From Vibrio coralliirubri (GTDB lineage: Bacteria; Pseudomonadota; Gammaproteobacteria; Enterobacterales; Vibrionaceae): 64,000 nucleotides of DNA. Each line of letters opens with the position of its first letter. Positions within the stretch are counted from its first letter, which is position 1. Both the position numbers and the translations under genes were made by a program. A model generated the notes under the pieces. That model was not told the origin of the DNA. It made no database searches and saw only the letters and a program-made list of their open reading frames with translations. The DNA lies in assembly GCF_024347375.1 (NCBI RefSeq), contig NZ_AP025470.1:186001-250000 (forward strand). Direction: 5' to 3'. Positions 38,700 through 47,668 of this stretch are shown one piece after another.

Positions 38700-39224
38700 G
38701 TGTTTCCTATCTTATTATTACTATTTATCTTCGTACCCATCATTGAGATTGGGCTATTTATTCAAGTTGGTGGCTTCTTAGGATTGTGGCCAACTATTGC
38801 GTTGGTTTTGATCACTGCATTTGTGGGTGCATCGCTGGTTCGTAGCCAAGGCATTCAGACACTTATGTCTGTGCAAGGTCGTTTGCAACAAGGCGAAATG
38901 CCAGCACAACAGATTCTTGAAGGCGTGATGCTTGCAGTTGCCGGTGTATTGCTGCTGACTCCGGGCTTTATGACGGACGCACTCGGTATGTTGGTACTGC
39001 TGCCAGCACCAAGAGCGATGATTGCCAAGAAAATGATGGAAAAAATGGTGGTGACCAATATGTCTGGTGGTTTCCATGCGGGTGGACAAGCTGGTTTTGG
39101 CCAGAGTCCATTTGGACAAGATCCATTCAATCGCGATCCATCTGACCAATCAAAAGACGGCAACACCTTTGAAGGTGAGTTTGAGAAGAAAGACGACGAC
39201 AACGATCGTAATCGCTTAAACTAA
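38700..39224 (+). CDS. fxsA: FxsA-family membrane protein
   Basis: This is an inner-membrane protein of 174 residues. E. coli FxsA, when overproduced, relieves F-plasmid exclusion of phage T7; the normal role is unknown. Helices are predicted at about 2-22, 26-46 and 75-97, with GLFIQVGGFLGLWPT and LLTPGFMTDALG as conserved segments. The C-terminal third is hydrophilic, rich in Gly, Gln, Phe and Asp, and probably disordered. The start is GTG after GGAGG with unusually tight spacing (about four bases). It diverges from aspA. Confidence 0.9.
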   Translation: MFPILLLLFIFVPIIEIGLFIQVGGFLGLWPTIALVLITAFVGASLVRSQGIQTLMSVQGRLQQGEMPAQQILEGVMLAVAGVLLLTPGFMTDALGMLVLLPAPRAMIAKKMMEKMVVTNMSGGFHAGGQAGFGQSPFGQDPFNRDPSDQSKDGNTFEGEFEKKDDDNDRNRLN

Positions 39225-39261
39225 TTAATCTTTTCTCTCTCTTTATTTAGAGGGAAAACAG

Positions 39262-39319
39262 AAAAGGCTCTTACCTTTATCCTTCGCAAGAAAGTGATAA
39301 TGGTAAGAGCCTTTTTTAT
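39262..39319 (+). terminator. Terminator of fxsA
   Basis: AAAAGGCTCTTACC (39262-39275) pairs with GGTAAGAGCCTTTT (39302-39315), with further inner pairing and a T run. The long loop is unusual. It may also end trmL transcripts. Confidence 0.88.
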
Positions 39320-39354
39320 TGTCTGTCGCCTGCTGTTACTTACTGTTTATTATC

Positions 39355-39380
39355 GATAACAGATAACAGATAACAGATAA
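39355..39380. repeat. Heptanucleotide tandem repeat
   Basis: GATAACA is repeated three times and followed by GATAA, in the gap between the convergent fxsA and trmL genes. It is noncoding and may vary in copy number between strains. Confidence 0.85.
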
Positions 39381-39394
39381 GCTTGAGCGTTCGG

Positions 39395-39874
39395 TTATAC
39401 CGCGCCTTCAAAACCCATTTGTCGCCATGCTTCAAAAGCAATGATTGCCACTGCGTTAGATAGGTTGAGGCTGCGTGCGTCTGGCATCATTGGAATACGA
39501 ATGCGTTGTTCCATTGGCATGCTTTCGATGAACTCAGCAGGCAGCCCGCGAGTCTCTGGGCCAAACATCAACACATCACCTTGTTGGAATTTCGCATCAA
39601 CGTGGTGGCCTGTCGTTTTAGTGGTGCAAGCAAAGATGCGGAAGTCACCCTCGCGTTCATTCTCAAGATACTCAAGGAAAGCTTCTAGGTTCTTGTGACG
39701 CTTAACTCGTGCAAGGTCGTGGTAATCCAAGCCAGCACGACGAACCTTCTTCTCTTCAAAATCAAAGCCAAGCGGTTCGATAAGATGCAGGTTTGCGCCG
39801 CAGTTAGCACATAGGCGGATGATGTTACCCGTATTGGGTGCAATTTCTGGTTCGTATAGAGCGATATCAAACAT
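39395..39874 (-). CDS. trmL: tRNA (cytidine/uridine-2'-O-)-methyltransferase TrmL
   Basis: TrmL is a SPOUT-class, knotted SAM-dependent enzyme that 2'-O-methylates the wobble base of tRNA-Leu. The 159-residue protein has [17 protein letters not shown] near the N-terminus, [11 protein letters not shown] and the C-terminal knot segment [15 protein letters not shown]. It is a single-domain, normal-length member. Its 3' end faces fxsA. sodA lies 83 bases upstream and may be transcribed separately. Confidence 0.95.
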   Translation of the reverse strand: MFDIALYEPEIAPNTGNIIRLCANCGANLHLIEPLGFDFEEKKVRRAGLDYHDLARVKRHKNLEAFLEYLENEREGDFRIFACTTKTTGHHVDAKFQQGDVLMFGPETRGLPAEFIESMPMEQRIRIPMMPDARSLNLSNAVAIIAFEAWRQMGFEGAV

Positions 39875-39957
39875 GTTGGTTCACAAGAATAATCAAAGAT
39901 AGCCCGAGTATACGGTGGCAAGCTGAGTGAGTACAGTTCGCCACCGTCACCATTCGC

Positions 39958-40587
39958 TTAAGCTTGATTTGCTAGTGCTAGTGCTAGTGCTTGCGCGTAG
40001 TTTTCAGATACGGCATTCCAATTCACCACGTTCCACCATGCATTGATGTAGTCAGGGCGACGGTTTTGGTAGCTGATGTAGTAGGCGTGTTCCCAAACAT
40101 CGAGCGCAAGAATCGGTTCGCCATCACTGGCTACGGTATCCATCCACGGATTATCTTGGTTCGAGGTTGAGATGATCTTCAGTTGTCCTTGCTCTACCAC
40201 TAGCCAAGCAAAGCCAGAGCCAAAGGTATTGATCGCCGCTTGAGTGAACTGATCTTGGAATGTCTCGAAATCTCCGAAGGTACTCTTGATAGCCTCGCCA
40301 AGCTCGCCCGTGGGTTCGCCACCGCCGTCTTGCGACATGCAATTCCAATATAAGATGTGATTGTAGTAGCCACCACCATTGTTACGCACGGCAGGGCTGT
40401 GCTGAGATATGTTGGCGAAGATCTCGGTCAGAGATTGCTGTTCTAGCTCGCTGCCAGAAATCGCCGCAACAAACTTATCGTAGTAGGTTCTATGGTGCTT
40501 GCTGTAATGCACTTCCATCGTCTTAGCGTCAATGTAAGGCTCTAGGGCATCGTAAGCGTAGGGTAAAGCAGGGAAAGTGTGCGACAT
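39958..40587 (-). CDS. sodA: Manganese-type superoxide dismutase
   Basis: The enzyme dismutates superoxide in the cytosol. The start is set at MSHTFPALPYAYDAL (209 residues), 12 bases after a strong GGAGG; the longer frame would read back through the Fur-like site. Metal ligands are in EVHYSKHHRTYY, YYNHILYWN and DVWEHAYY. The Gln in STSNQDNPW lies where Mn-type enzymes have it, so Mn is more likely than Fe. A Fur-like palindrome sits just upstream, fitting production when iron is short. It lies between cpxRA and trmL, 76 bases after cpxA. Confidence 0.93.
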   Translation of the reverse strand: MSHTFPALPYAYDALEPYIDAKTMEVHYSKHHRTYYDKFVAAISGSELEQQSLTEIFANISQHSPAVRNNGGGYYNHILYWNCMSQDGGGEPTGELGEAIKSTFGDFETFQDQFTQAAINTFGSGFAWLVVEQGQLKIISTSNQDNPWMDTVASDGEPILALDVWEHAYYISYQNRRPDYINAWWNVVNWNAVSENYAQALALALANQA

Positions 40588-40617
40588 GGTAAATCCTCCA
40601 TAATTAGAGGATTTACC

Positions 40618-40642
40618 ATAATGATAATAGCAATCATTATCA
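40618..40642. promoter_or_regulatory. Fur-like box upstream of sodA
   Basis: Two overlapping inverted repeats are visible: ATAATGAT...ATCATTAT with a seven-base spacer, and TGATAAT...ATTATCA with a seven-base spacer. They resemble overlapping Fur heptamers. The site lies 31-55 bases before the sodA start, in the 76-base gap after cpxA. Confidence 0.78.
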
Positions 40643-40663
40643 ACTGTGATCTTTGTGGGGGTA

Positions 40664-42043
40664 TTACACCGGTAAGATAGGCAGGGTGATTTCGAGTTGT
40701 AATCCACCTAACTGGCTACGGGTTGCGGTGATGGTTCCGCTGTGTTGGCGAATCGCACTCTCGGTAATGGTGAGCCCAAGCCCAGTGCCGCCAGAATTAC
40801 GATCACGGGCAGTGGAAACGCGATAGAAAGGTCTGAAGATAGAATCCAATTCATCATCAGGTACACCATCGCCATTATCGTTCACACAAATCGTCAGCTG
40901 ATCTTGTACAACGTGGAACTGTACATCGACTTGGTCTTTACCGTAGTAGATGGCATTGCGTGTAATGTTGTCTAGCGCACTCATCAGCAGTTTAGGGTTG
41001 CCCGAAATAGAGCGTTCTGGGATCTCCGAGAACGTCAGTTGTTTGCCCATCTGTTCGGCTTCAAACTCTGCGTCTTTTAAGATCTCTTCCCATAGGCTCG
41101 AGATAGGTTGAACCTCACGAGTAATATGGCTGTCGACCTGCATACGAGATAGCGTCAGCAGCTCACTGATCATCTGTTCCAAACGCTGAGCTTCGGTATC
41201 AATGCGTTCTAACTCTTGGCTCTCACCTTGTTTACGAATCGCCAGTGCATTGGCCATGCGAAGACGTGTCAGTGGCGAGCGGAGCTCGTGTGAGATATCA
41301 GAGAGCAGGCGTTGTTGCCCCGAAATCATCTGGTTCACCGCTTCTACCATCTGGTTAAAGCTTTCACCGGCTTGTCTAAACTCTGATGTACCTTTTTCGA
41401 GTGTTGGATCGACCTCGAATTGACCTTTCGCCACGCGTTGTGCTGCGCGCTCGAGCCTGCGTGCGGGTTGACTCAGTGCCCAAGCTAGCCAAAGTAATAG
41501 CGGGGTACTCGCCAGCATAACCGCAAGCAGTAACTGCAGAGGTCTATCAAACAGACGTAACAAGAATGGCGGTGGTTGAGTCCACTTGATTCCGGCGTAC
41601 ATCAACAACTCTTCACCCGCGAGTTTTATGGGTACTGGACCTGCCACCATGTAGTGTCCGTACAGTTTTTGTTTCGGCACTTCAGGGTTATCTATCGAGG
41701 TAACAAAGTTACGGATCGCTTTAAGTTTGTAGTCTGAATGCCTTTTTGAGGTAAGGACTGCGCCCTCAAGGTCGGTCAGGTAGATGCGAGCGCGAGAATC
41801 CTTGCGGCTGCGTGGCGCCTCCAGTTGGAAGACAATCTTGCCCAGATTTGGTTCTTTGGCGTAGCGTTTCTCTGTGATTTTAGCGATACGCTCGAGTTTA
41901 TCGAGGTGATCTGCGGGCACATCTCGCGCGACTCGAGGGTCTAAATGGGGAAGTGACAGCACCGACAAAAGCACCAGTAACATGGTGAACCAAAAGATAG
42001 CAAAGATACGTCCATATAAGCTGGTGATTTTAGGTATACGCAT
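40664..42043 (-). CDS. cpxA: Envelope-stress sensor kinase CpxA
   Basis: CpxA is an inner-membrane histidine kinase that responds to envelope protein misfolding and phosphorylates CpxR. The 459-residue product has a helix at about 10-30, a periplasmic sensor domain (about 31-165), a second helix (about 168-188), HAMP, HisKA with His in LLSDISHELRSPLTRLRMA, and HATPase_c with NITRNAIYYG, DNGDGVPD and GGTGLGLTI. Its start overlaps the cpxR stop by one base (TAATG), so translation is coupled. Confidence 0.96.
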   Translation of the reverse strand: MRIPKITSLYGRIFAIFWFTMLLVLLSVLSLPHLDPRVARDVPADHLDKLERIAKITEKRYAKEPNLGKIVFQLEAPRSRKDSRARIYLTDLEGAVLTSKRHSDYKLKAIRNFVTSIDNPEVPKQKLYGHYMVAGPVPIKLAGEELLMYAGIKWTQPPPFLLRLFDRPLQLLLAVMLASTPLLLWLAWALSQPARRLERAAQRVAKGQFEVDPTLEKGTSEFRQAGESFNQMVEAVNQMISGQQRLLSDISHELRSPLTRLRMANALAIRKQGESQELERIDTEAQRLEQMISELLTLSRMQVDSHITREVQPISSLWEEILKDAEFEAEQMGKQLTFSEIPERSISGNPKLLMSALDNITRNAIYYGKDQVDVQFHVVQDQLTICVNDNGDGVPDDELDSIFRPFYRVSTARDRNSGGTGLGLTITESAIRQHSGTITATRSQLGGLQLEITLPILPV

Positions 42044-42732
42044 TAATCTTCCTCTACCAATAAGTAGCCACGGCCTCGCAAGGTTTTGATGCGTGATTTA
42101 CCGTCAGTGCGCTCAGGAATCTTCTTACGTAAATTAGAGATGTGCATGTCTATCGCACGGTCAAACGCTGCGAGCCTTTTACCTAACACATCTAGGCTCA
42201 ATGCTTCTTTGGTGATCACTTGCCCTGGGTTTTGGATAAGGTGGCTCAGTAGTGCGAACTCGGTTGTGGTGAGGTCGATGAGCTCACCATTGCAGTAGGC
42301 TTCTTGTTTACCCGGAAAGACTTCGATGTCTTGATATTGAACTCTATCACTGGCCGCTTTAGGCGCGGTGGCGGTTTGAGTTCGACGCAAGATAGCTCGA
42401 ATACGCGCTAACAACTCTCGGTCACTGAAAGGTTTAGGCAGGTAATCATCCGCGCCAAGCTCCAGACCAATCACACGGTCGATCTCTTCGCCTTTTGCGG
42501 TCAGCATCAGCACTGGTGTTTCCCAATTTTCTCTCAGTTTCTTTAGTGTTTCCATGCCATTAAGACGCGGCATCATCACATCTAAAAGAATCAGGTCAAT
42601 CTCATCATTGATAGCTTCAAGTCCTGCATAGCCATCATTGGCTTCGGAAACAGTGAAGCCCTCAAAGCTCAGAATGTCTTTGAGTAAGCTGGTTAACTCG
42701 GTGTCGTCATCAATAAGAAGAATGTTCGCCAT
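42043..42732 (-). CDS. cpxR: Envelope-stress response regulator CpxR
   Basis: CpxR is an OmpR-family regulator of 229 residues. The receiver domain has ILLIDDDTELTSLL and the phospho-acceptor Asp in LILLDVMMPRLNG, with the Lys in LPKPFSDRELLARI. The C-terminal winged helix ends in SRIKTLRGRGYLLVEED. It is the first gene of cpxRA and diverges from cpxP across a 187-base region that carries a CpxR box, so autoregulation is likely. Confidence 0.96.
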   Translation of the reverse strand: MANILLIDDDTELTSLLKDILSFEGFTVSEANDGYAGLEAINDEIDLILLDVMMPRLNGMETLKKLRENWETPVLMLTAKGEEIDRVIGLELGADDYLPKPFSDRELLARIRAILRRTQTATAPKAASDRVQYQDIEVFPGKQEAYCNGELIDLTTTEFALLSHLIQNPGQVITKEALSLDVLGKRLAAFDRAIDMHISNLRKKIPERTDGKSRIKTLRGRGYLLVEED

Positions 42733-42803
42733 TGGGAAGCCTTAATCGGTTATCTACTATTTACAGGTTAATAATACTGCTAATTATTCGTCAACTTTCA
42801 CTC

Positions 42804-42839
42804 TTTACGATTCTTTACGCTTTCTAAACGTCACTTTAC
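42804..42839. promoter_or_regulatory. CpxR box between cpxR and cpxP
   Basis: TTTAC-GATTC-TTTAC at 42804-42818 is, on the minus strand, an exact GTAAA-N5-GTAAA CpxR site. A third TTTAC lies at 42835-42839. The position in the divergent cpxRA/cpxP promoter region fits shared control. Confidence 0.88.
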
Positions 42840-42919
42840 GAGGGAAAGACTAATCTATATCTAAGCGCTGAGGAACAGACGCAACACATGACTTATTATA
42901 CCGAATTGAGGCAACAATT

Positions 42920-43429
42920 ATGAAAATGACTAAGAAACTTGTACTAGCAGCTGCGGCACTTCCACTAATGTTAGGTACAGCAAGCGCGTTCGCATATGGC
43001 GGCGGCGATAAAGGCGACCACAAAGGCATGCACGGTAAATGTGGTGGCTTCGATAAGAAAGTGATGCGTCAACTAGACCTGACTGATGCACAAAAAACAG
43101 AATTGAAAGAGATGCGCGAAGCGAATCGTGCAGAGATGAAAGAAAAACACGCTGGCAATAAAGCCGATAAAATGGCGAAAATGAAAGCGCACCAAGAGAA
43201 AGTTCAAGCATTAGTACTGGCAGACAACTTCGATGAAGCAGCAGCAAACGACCTAGCAAGCCAAATGGTTGAGAAGCAAACTGAGCGTCGCGTAGCAATG
43301 CTTAAGAAGCAACACGAAATGATGAGCGTACTAACGGCTGAGCAAAAGACTCAACTGAAAGAAATCCAACAAGAGCGCCTGACTAAGTGTGCTGAAAAAA
43401 TGGAAAAACGCATGAACAAAGACAAGTAA
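42920..43429 (+). CDS. cpxP: Periplasmic CpxP/Spy-family protein
   Basis: CpxP is a periplasmic adaptor that dampens CpxA and helps clear misfolded proteins. The 169-residue precursor has a signal peptide cut near AFAYGGG and a highly charged helical mature part. It shows two LTxxQ-type motifs (LTDAQKTELKEM and LTAEQKTQLKEI), the hallmark of the family. Mature-region His/Cys residues (HKGMHGKC) might bind metal, an inference only. It diverges from cpxRA and has a CpxR box upstream. Confidence 0.9.
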   Translation: MKMTKKLVLAAAALPLMLGTASAFAYGGGDKGDHKGMHGKCGGFDKKVMRQLDLTDAQKTELKEMREANRAEMKEKHAGNKADKMAKMKAHQEKVQALVLADNFDEAAANDLASQMVEKQTERRVAMLKKQHEMMSVLTAEQKTQLKEIQQERLTKCAEKMEKRMNKDK

Positions 43430-43473
43430 TTCATTGCTTGAGAAATCAGCGTTGAATGACAGTGTTTAGAAAG

Positions 43474-43497
43474 AAGCGGCCGAGTGCCGCTTTTTTT
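43474..43497 (+). terminator. Terminator of cpxP
   Basis: AAGCGGC pairs with GCCGCTT around CGAGT and is followed by seven T. It ends a 3' untranslated region of about 60 bases. Confidence 0.9.
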
Positions 43498-43593
43498 GAT
43501 CCTTAAAAATGAATGTTTTACATCATAGCTGTCATATTCAATTGGTTGTTTGCAGGTTATACTTTGTGCTATCAGTCACTTTATAGCCAAGTT

Positions 43594-44502
43594 ATGAAAC
43601 AAGAATACGCACGTTTAGTTACGCTCGCCGCTTGGGCAGCCACCACCATCGCCACTATTTTATTGATAGTGAAAGTCGCAGCGTGGTGGGTGACAGGTTC
43701 TGTGAGTCTGTTGGCTTCCGTTGTGGATTCAATGTTGGATATCGCGGCCTCTGTCGTTAACCTTATCGTGGTTCGTTATTCTCTGCAGCCTGCCGACAAA
43801 GAGCACACCTTTGGTCATGGTAAGGCTGAATCACTTGCTGCATTAGCGCAGGCGATGTTTATTTCAGGCTCTGCATGTTTCCTTATTCTCAATGGTATTG
43901 AGCGCTTCTTCCGACCTCATGAACTGAACTCTCCAGAGATTGGTATCTACGTCAGCTTATTTGCGATGGTGATGACCTTCGGTTTGGTTCGATTCCAAAA
44001 GCATGTGGTCAACAAAACAGGCAGCCAAGCTATTGCGGCCGATTCACTGCATTATCAATCAGACCTTTATATGAACGCCGCGATCATGTTGGCATTGGCA
44101 TTGAGCTGGTTTGGGATTGGTCAGGCGGACTCAGTATTCGCGGTCGGTATCGGTATCTACATTCTGTACAGCGCTTATCAAATGGCGATGGAAGCGGTTC
44201 AGTCTCTGCTTGATCATAAGCTGCCAGATGATGAGCTGAAACAGATTAAAGAGACATCATTGAGCGTGGAAGGCGTGTTGGGTGTGCATCAATTACGAAC
44301 ACGTCGTTCGGGGCCAATTCGCTTCATTCAACTGCATCTAGAATTGGAAGATAATATCCCACTTATTGAAGCGCATCGCATTTCTGACGAAGTAGAGGCT
44401 AAGCTTATCTCCGTGTTCCCTGATGCTGATGTATTAATTCACCAAGACCCGTATTCGGTCGTATTTGGACCAGAGAAGCAGCAGAAATTCCACTCGTGGT
44501 AA
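43594..44502 (+). CDS. fieF: Cation diffusion facilitator FieF
   Basis: FieF is an inner-membrane metal/proton antiporter that exports Fe(II) and Zn(II). The start is set at MKQEYARLV (302 residues) by alignment with E. coli FieF. The 27 earlier codons of the long frame have no counterpart, though the ribosome site is weak. Six helices are followed by a cytosolic ferredoxin-like domain (about 210-290). Metal-site motifs are [28 protein letters not shown] and [12 protein letters not shown]. It sits downstream of cpxP with its own promoter. Confidence 0.94.
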   Translation: MKQEYARLVTLAAWAATTIATILLIVKVAAWWVTGSVSLLASVVDSMLDIAASVVNLIVVRYSLQPADKEHTFGHGKAESLAALAQAMFISGSACFLILNGIERFFRPHELNSPEIGIYVSLFAMVMTFGLVRFQKHVVNKTGSQAIAADSLHYQSDLYMNAAIMLALALSWFGIGQADSVFAVGIGIYILYSAYQMAMEAVQSLLDHKLPDDELKQIKETSLSVEGVLGVHQLRTRRSGPIRFIQLHLELEDNIPLIEAHRISDEVEAKLISVFPDADVLIHQDPYSVVFGPEKQQKFHSW

Positions 44503-44819
44503 TGCGTGCTAAAAATCAGCGGGCAAATGGTAAGTGAGTGGCTTTTGAACTAAAGTGAGTAAAAATTATTAACTGTTAGGTGATTCAAAAACCACCTTAG
44601 TAACAATTAATGTTGATTCTGATGTGAATCAACAAAGTTATTGAGTAAAACTGTAATACTCTTACAGAAGTAGAAATGTTACATAATTTTACGCGATTTG
44701 AGTGCTATTCCTGTTGAGGAAATGTAACATAACGCACAAATATAGATTTAAAATCTTGTTGATATACAATCAGCAAGAACAAGAATTGAATAATAGATTC
44801 CCAAAAATCGAGGGTGAGC
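44503..44819. other. Control region between fieF and pfkA
   Basis: About 317 bases, no gene. Three dyads are visible: TGTTGATTC/GAATCAACA (44611-44634), CTGTAA/TTACAG (44651-44667), and a pair of related motifs ATGTTACAT (44676) and ATGTAACAT (44722) that are each other's reverse complement. No U-tract terminator for fieF was found. Confidence 0.6.
44611..44634. repeat. 9-bp inverted repeat between fieF and pfkA
   Basis: TGTTGATTC pairs with GAATCAACA around a six-base loop. It has no T run and could be an operator for pfkA or a weak end-of-transcript hairpin for fieF. Confidence 0.6.
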
Positions 44820-45782
44820 ATGATTAAGAAGATCGGTGTTTTGACCAGTGGTGGTGACGCTCCAGGTATGAACGCAGCAGTTCGCGGCGTTGTTCGTACT
44901 GCGTTATCAGTTGGCATTGAAGTTTACGGTATTTACGATGGCTACCAAGGCCTTGTTGAAGACCGTATCGAAAAGCTTGACCGTTCAAGCGTATCTGACG
45001 TGATCAACCGTGGTGGTACTTTCTTAGGTTCTGCACGTTTCCCTGAATTTAAAGACGTTGCTGTTCGTGAGAAAGGCATTGAGAACCTTAAGAAGCACGG
45101 TATCGAAGCACTTGTTGTTATCGGTGGTGACGGTTCTTACATGGGTGCTAAGAAGTTGACTGAAATGGGTTACCCATGTATCGGTCTTCCAGGCACAATC
45201 GATAACGATATCGCGGGTACTGACTACACAATCGGTTACCTAACAGCGCTTAACACTGTTATTGATTCAATCGACCGTCTACGTGACACGTCTTCTTCTC
45301 ATCAACGTATTTCTATTGTTGAAATCATGGGCCGTCACTGTGGTGACCTTACGCTTATGTCAGCAATCGCGGGTGGTTGTGAGTACATCATTACTCCAGA
45401 GACTGGCTTAGATAAAGAACAGCTTATCAGCAACATCCAAGACGGCATTGCGAAAGGTAAGAAGCACGCAATCATCGCTCTAACTGAGCTAATGATGGAT
45501 GCTAACGAACTTGCTAAAGAGATCGAATCTTCAACTGGTCGTGAAACTCGTGCAACAGTTCTTGGTCACATCCAACGTGGTGGTCGTCCTACTGCATTTG
45601 ACCGTGTACTTGCTTCTCGCATGGGTAACTACGCTGTTCACCTTCTTCAAGAAGGTCACGGTGGTCGTTGTGTTGGTATCGAGAAAGAAGAACTTGTTCA
45701 CCACGACATCATCGATTGTATCGAGAACATGCAGAACCCAGACCGTTCTGAGCTGTTCCGCGTTGCAGAAGAGTTGTTCTAA
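44820..45782 (+). CDS. pfkA: ATP-dependent 6-phosphofructokinase
   Basis: PfkA phosphorylates fructose 6-phosphate to the 1,6-bisphosphate, the committed step of glycolysis. It has 320 residues starting at [18 protein letters not shown]; this ATG is preferred over a GTG two codons earlier because it follows GAGGG at good spacing and matches the family. ATP-site motifs are TSGGDAPG and [11 protein letters not shown], the catalytic base lies in PGTIDNDI, and the effector and substrate residues in [19 protein letters not shown] and [10 protein letters not shown] are intact. Confidence 0.98.
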   Translation: MIKKIGVLTSGGDAPGMNAAVRGVVRTALSVGIEVYGIYDGYQGLVEDRIEKLDRSSVSDVINRGGTFLGSARFPEFKDVAVREKGIENLKKHGIEALVVIGGDGSYMGAKKLTEMGYPCIGLPGTIDNDIAGTDYTIGYLTALNTVIDSIDRLRDTSSSHQRISIVEIMGRHCGDLTLMSAIAGGCEYIITPETGLDKEQLISNIQDGIAKGKKHAIIALTELMMDANELAKEIESSTGRETRATVLGHIQRGGRPTAFDRVLASRMGNYAVHLLQEGHGGRCVGIEKEELVHHDIIDCIENMQNPDRSELFRVAEELF

Positions 45783-45811
45783 GCCACGCTTAGCGTTCGC
45801 TTAAAGAATTT

Positions 45812-45842
45812 AAAAACCGCTGATTGTTCAGCGGTTTTTTTG
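45812..45842 (+). terminator. Terminator of pfkA
   Basis: ACCGCTGA pairs with TCAGCGGT and is followed by a T run, about 30 bases after the pfkA stop. Confidence 0.9.
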
Positions 45843-45871
45843 TACTTACCGTTCTTTTGATTCATTGCAAA

Positions 45872-46139
45872 ATCCCCTCCTAGCCTCCCCTTATGTCAGG
45901 TTTCCAGATCCCTTTAGCTTTCTTTGGAAAGGGGAGGAACCGTTCCGTACTTGTTGGAGCATATACCGGCTACAACAAATCTTAGCTATTAACGTGAGCT
46001 TTCCAATTAGCGATTCATGGAACATTGTGTGGTGTCAGTCAGCCTAGGAAATTAAGTGAACAAAGAAAGTTCTCCCCCTTTATCTTAGATCGGCAGGGTA
46101 ATCGAAAATTTTGAAATAAGGGGGAGTTAGAGGGGGATG
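45872..46139. repeat. Inverted-repeat-bounded C/G-rich element next to DUF559 gene
   Basis: The left end ATCCCCTCCTAGCCTCCCCTT (45872-45892) is nearly the reverse complement of the right end at 46119-46139 (AAGGGGGAGTTAGAGGGGGAT without its first A). Each end also forms its own hairpin: CCTCCCCTT with AAGGGGAGG (45884/45929), and CTCCCCCTT with AAGGGGGAG (46072/46118). No frame inside looks like a gene. The element ends 13 bases from the stop codon of the DUF559 gene. It resembles a MITE or a dispersed palindromic repeat. Confidence 0.7.
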
Positions 46140-46152
46140 TGTACACAGAAGT

Positions 46153-46506
46153 TTATTTGGGGATTGAACTCATGATCTTCACCAAAACTTCCTCAAGGTT
46201 CTGATTAATCTCATTATTGGTAAAGCGAAGCACCTTGATTCCAAGCTTGTTTAAGTCTCGTGTGCGCTGATGATCGTAAGCCTGAGCTTGTTCTGAAAAG
46301 TGGCTATTACCATCTATTTCAATGGCCAGTTTTAGTTCACAGCAGAAGAAATCTACGACGTACTTTCCGGTGCTATGTTGTCTGCGAAACTTAATACCAA
46401 GCTGTTTTTTCCGTATATAAAACCATAGCTTGCGTTCTGGTTGAGGCATGTTGTTTCGGAGCTGTTTTCGAAATGTGTTTAGATGAGCTTGTGTATAAAT
46501 CTTCAT
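46153..46506 (-). CDS. DUF559 endonuclease-domain protein
   Basis: This is a 117-residue protein almost wholly made of the DUF559 domain, a PD-(D/E)XK/Vsr-like nuclease fold. Visible family motifs are PERKLWFYIRKKQLGIKFRRQ, YVVDFFCCELKLAIEIDG (acidic residues in place for catalysis), YDHQRTRDLNKLGIKVLRF and a closing FTNNEINQN. The ATG at 46506 follows GGA; the longer frame begins with TTG. The gene is isolated between pfkA and tpiA and abuts an inverted-repeat element on its 3' side. Its function is unknown; DNA repair or mobile-element roles have been suggested for the family. Confidence 0.88.
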   Translation of the reverse strand: MKIYTQAHLNTFRKQLRNNMPQPERKLWFYIRKKQLGIKFRRQHSTGKYVVDFFCCELKLAIEIDGNSHFSEQAQAYDHQRTRDLNKLGIKVLRFTNNEINQNLEEVLVKIMSSIPK

Positions 46507-46594
46507 AACGCAGTCCAATAAACCGGAATGTTATTAAGTTACAAAGAGCTCAGTACAAAAAAGAGGTTGTTGGTGGTGGTTTTCGAGCGAGATC

Positions 46595-46621
46595 AAAAAA
46601 GGCCAACCCAGGTTGACCTTT
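46595..46621 (-). terminator. Terminator of tpiA
   Basis: On the minus strand AAAGGTCAACC pairs with GGTTGGCCTTT (one G-U pair), followed by T residues. It lies about 30 bases after the tpiA stop. Confidence 0.88.
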
Positions 46622-46648
46622 CATCTAATCTAAACAGTGACGTTTAAA

Positions 46649-47419
46649 TTAAGCTTTTGCTTCAGCTGCTGCTTTAGCGATAGCTGCGAAGCTTTTCGCG
46701 TCTAGAGCTGCGCCGCCAACTAGAGCACCGTCGATGTCTGGTTGTGCGAAGTAAGCTGCTGCGTTTTCTGGCTTAACAGAACCGCCGTATTGGATAACAA
46801 CTTTCTTAGCAACTTCTTCAGATTTCTCTGCGATGTGTGCACGGATTTGAGCGTGGATGCGTTGTGCATCTTCAGCTGTAGCTGCTTTACCAGTACCGAT
46901 AGCCCAGATTGGTTCGTAAGCGATGATAGCGCCTTCAAGAGCTTCAACACCTTGAGTGTTGATAACAGCGTCAAGTTGACGAGCACATACTGCAACAGTT
47001 TCGCCTGCTTCGTTTTGTGCTTCAGATTCACCGATACAAAGAACTGGAGTTAGGCCGTTCTCTTTTAGGAATGCGAATTTCTTAGCTACGAACTCATCGG
47101 ATTCGTTGTGGTATTCACGACGCTCAGAGTGACCGATGATGATGTGAGATGCGCCGAACTCTTTAAGCATTGCTGGAGACATGTCGCCAGTGAATGCACC
47201 GCTGTTGTTTAGGTCAGAGTTTTGAGCACCTAGGATGATCGCGCTGCCCGCTTCAGTAAGCGTACGCTCTGCTAGATCAACGAAAAGTGCTGGTGGAGCA
47301 ACTGCTACGTCTACGCCTGTTACGCCTTCAAGTTCAGCGTTAAGACCGTTTAGTAGATCAACAACCATTTCTTTGCTGCCGTTTAGTTTCCAGTTACCCA
47401 TAACTACAGGATGACGCAT
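46649..47419 (-). CDS. tpiA: Triosephosphate isomerase
   Basis: TpiA interconverts dihydroxyacetone phosphate and glyceraldehyde 3-phosphate. The 256-residue TIM barrel has GNWKLNGS (catalytic Lys), IIGHSERR (catalytic His), the signature [12 protein letters not shown] (catalytic Glu and mobile loop) and [12 protein letters not shown] near the C-terminus (phosphate loop). It is monocistronic, with its own terminator. Confidence 0.98.
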   Translation of the reverse strand: MRHPVVMGNWKLNGSKEMVVDLLNGLNAELEGVTGVDVAVAPPALFVDLAERTLTEAGSAIILGAQNSDLNNSGAFTGDMSPAMLKEFGASHIIIGHSERREYHNESDEFVAKKFAFLKENGLTPVLCIGESEAQNEAGETVAVCARQLDAVINTQGVEALEGAIIAYEPIWAIGTGKAATAEDAQRIHAQIRAHIAEKSEEVAKKVVIQYGGSVKPENAAAYFAQPDIDGALVGGAALDAKSFAAIAKAAAEAKA

Positions 47420-47668
47420 AGGAATATCTCCAAAGTATTTAAATAAATCGAATGTAAAAAAGTAAACTTTATTACGAAATAATATAACAGATTAATATCA
47501 ACAGATCATGACTGTGGTCATGACTTTCTTGGATCTTACTCAATGGTCAGAGTAGATTTTGAGCATATATCAGTGATCCGGCAGACAGAATAATAGCTAA
47601 CTTCTCGGATTTTTCATCGTTAGTTGTTATTAAGGGACAAACGATTGCGTTAACAACAGGAAGTAACA

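Noticed and set aside
46720..47031. 103-codon frame antisense-like within tpiA
   Set aside because: Lys/Leu/Gln-rich shadow of tpiA in another frame, no independent support.
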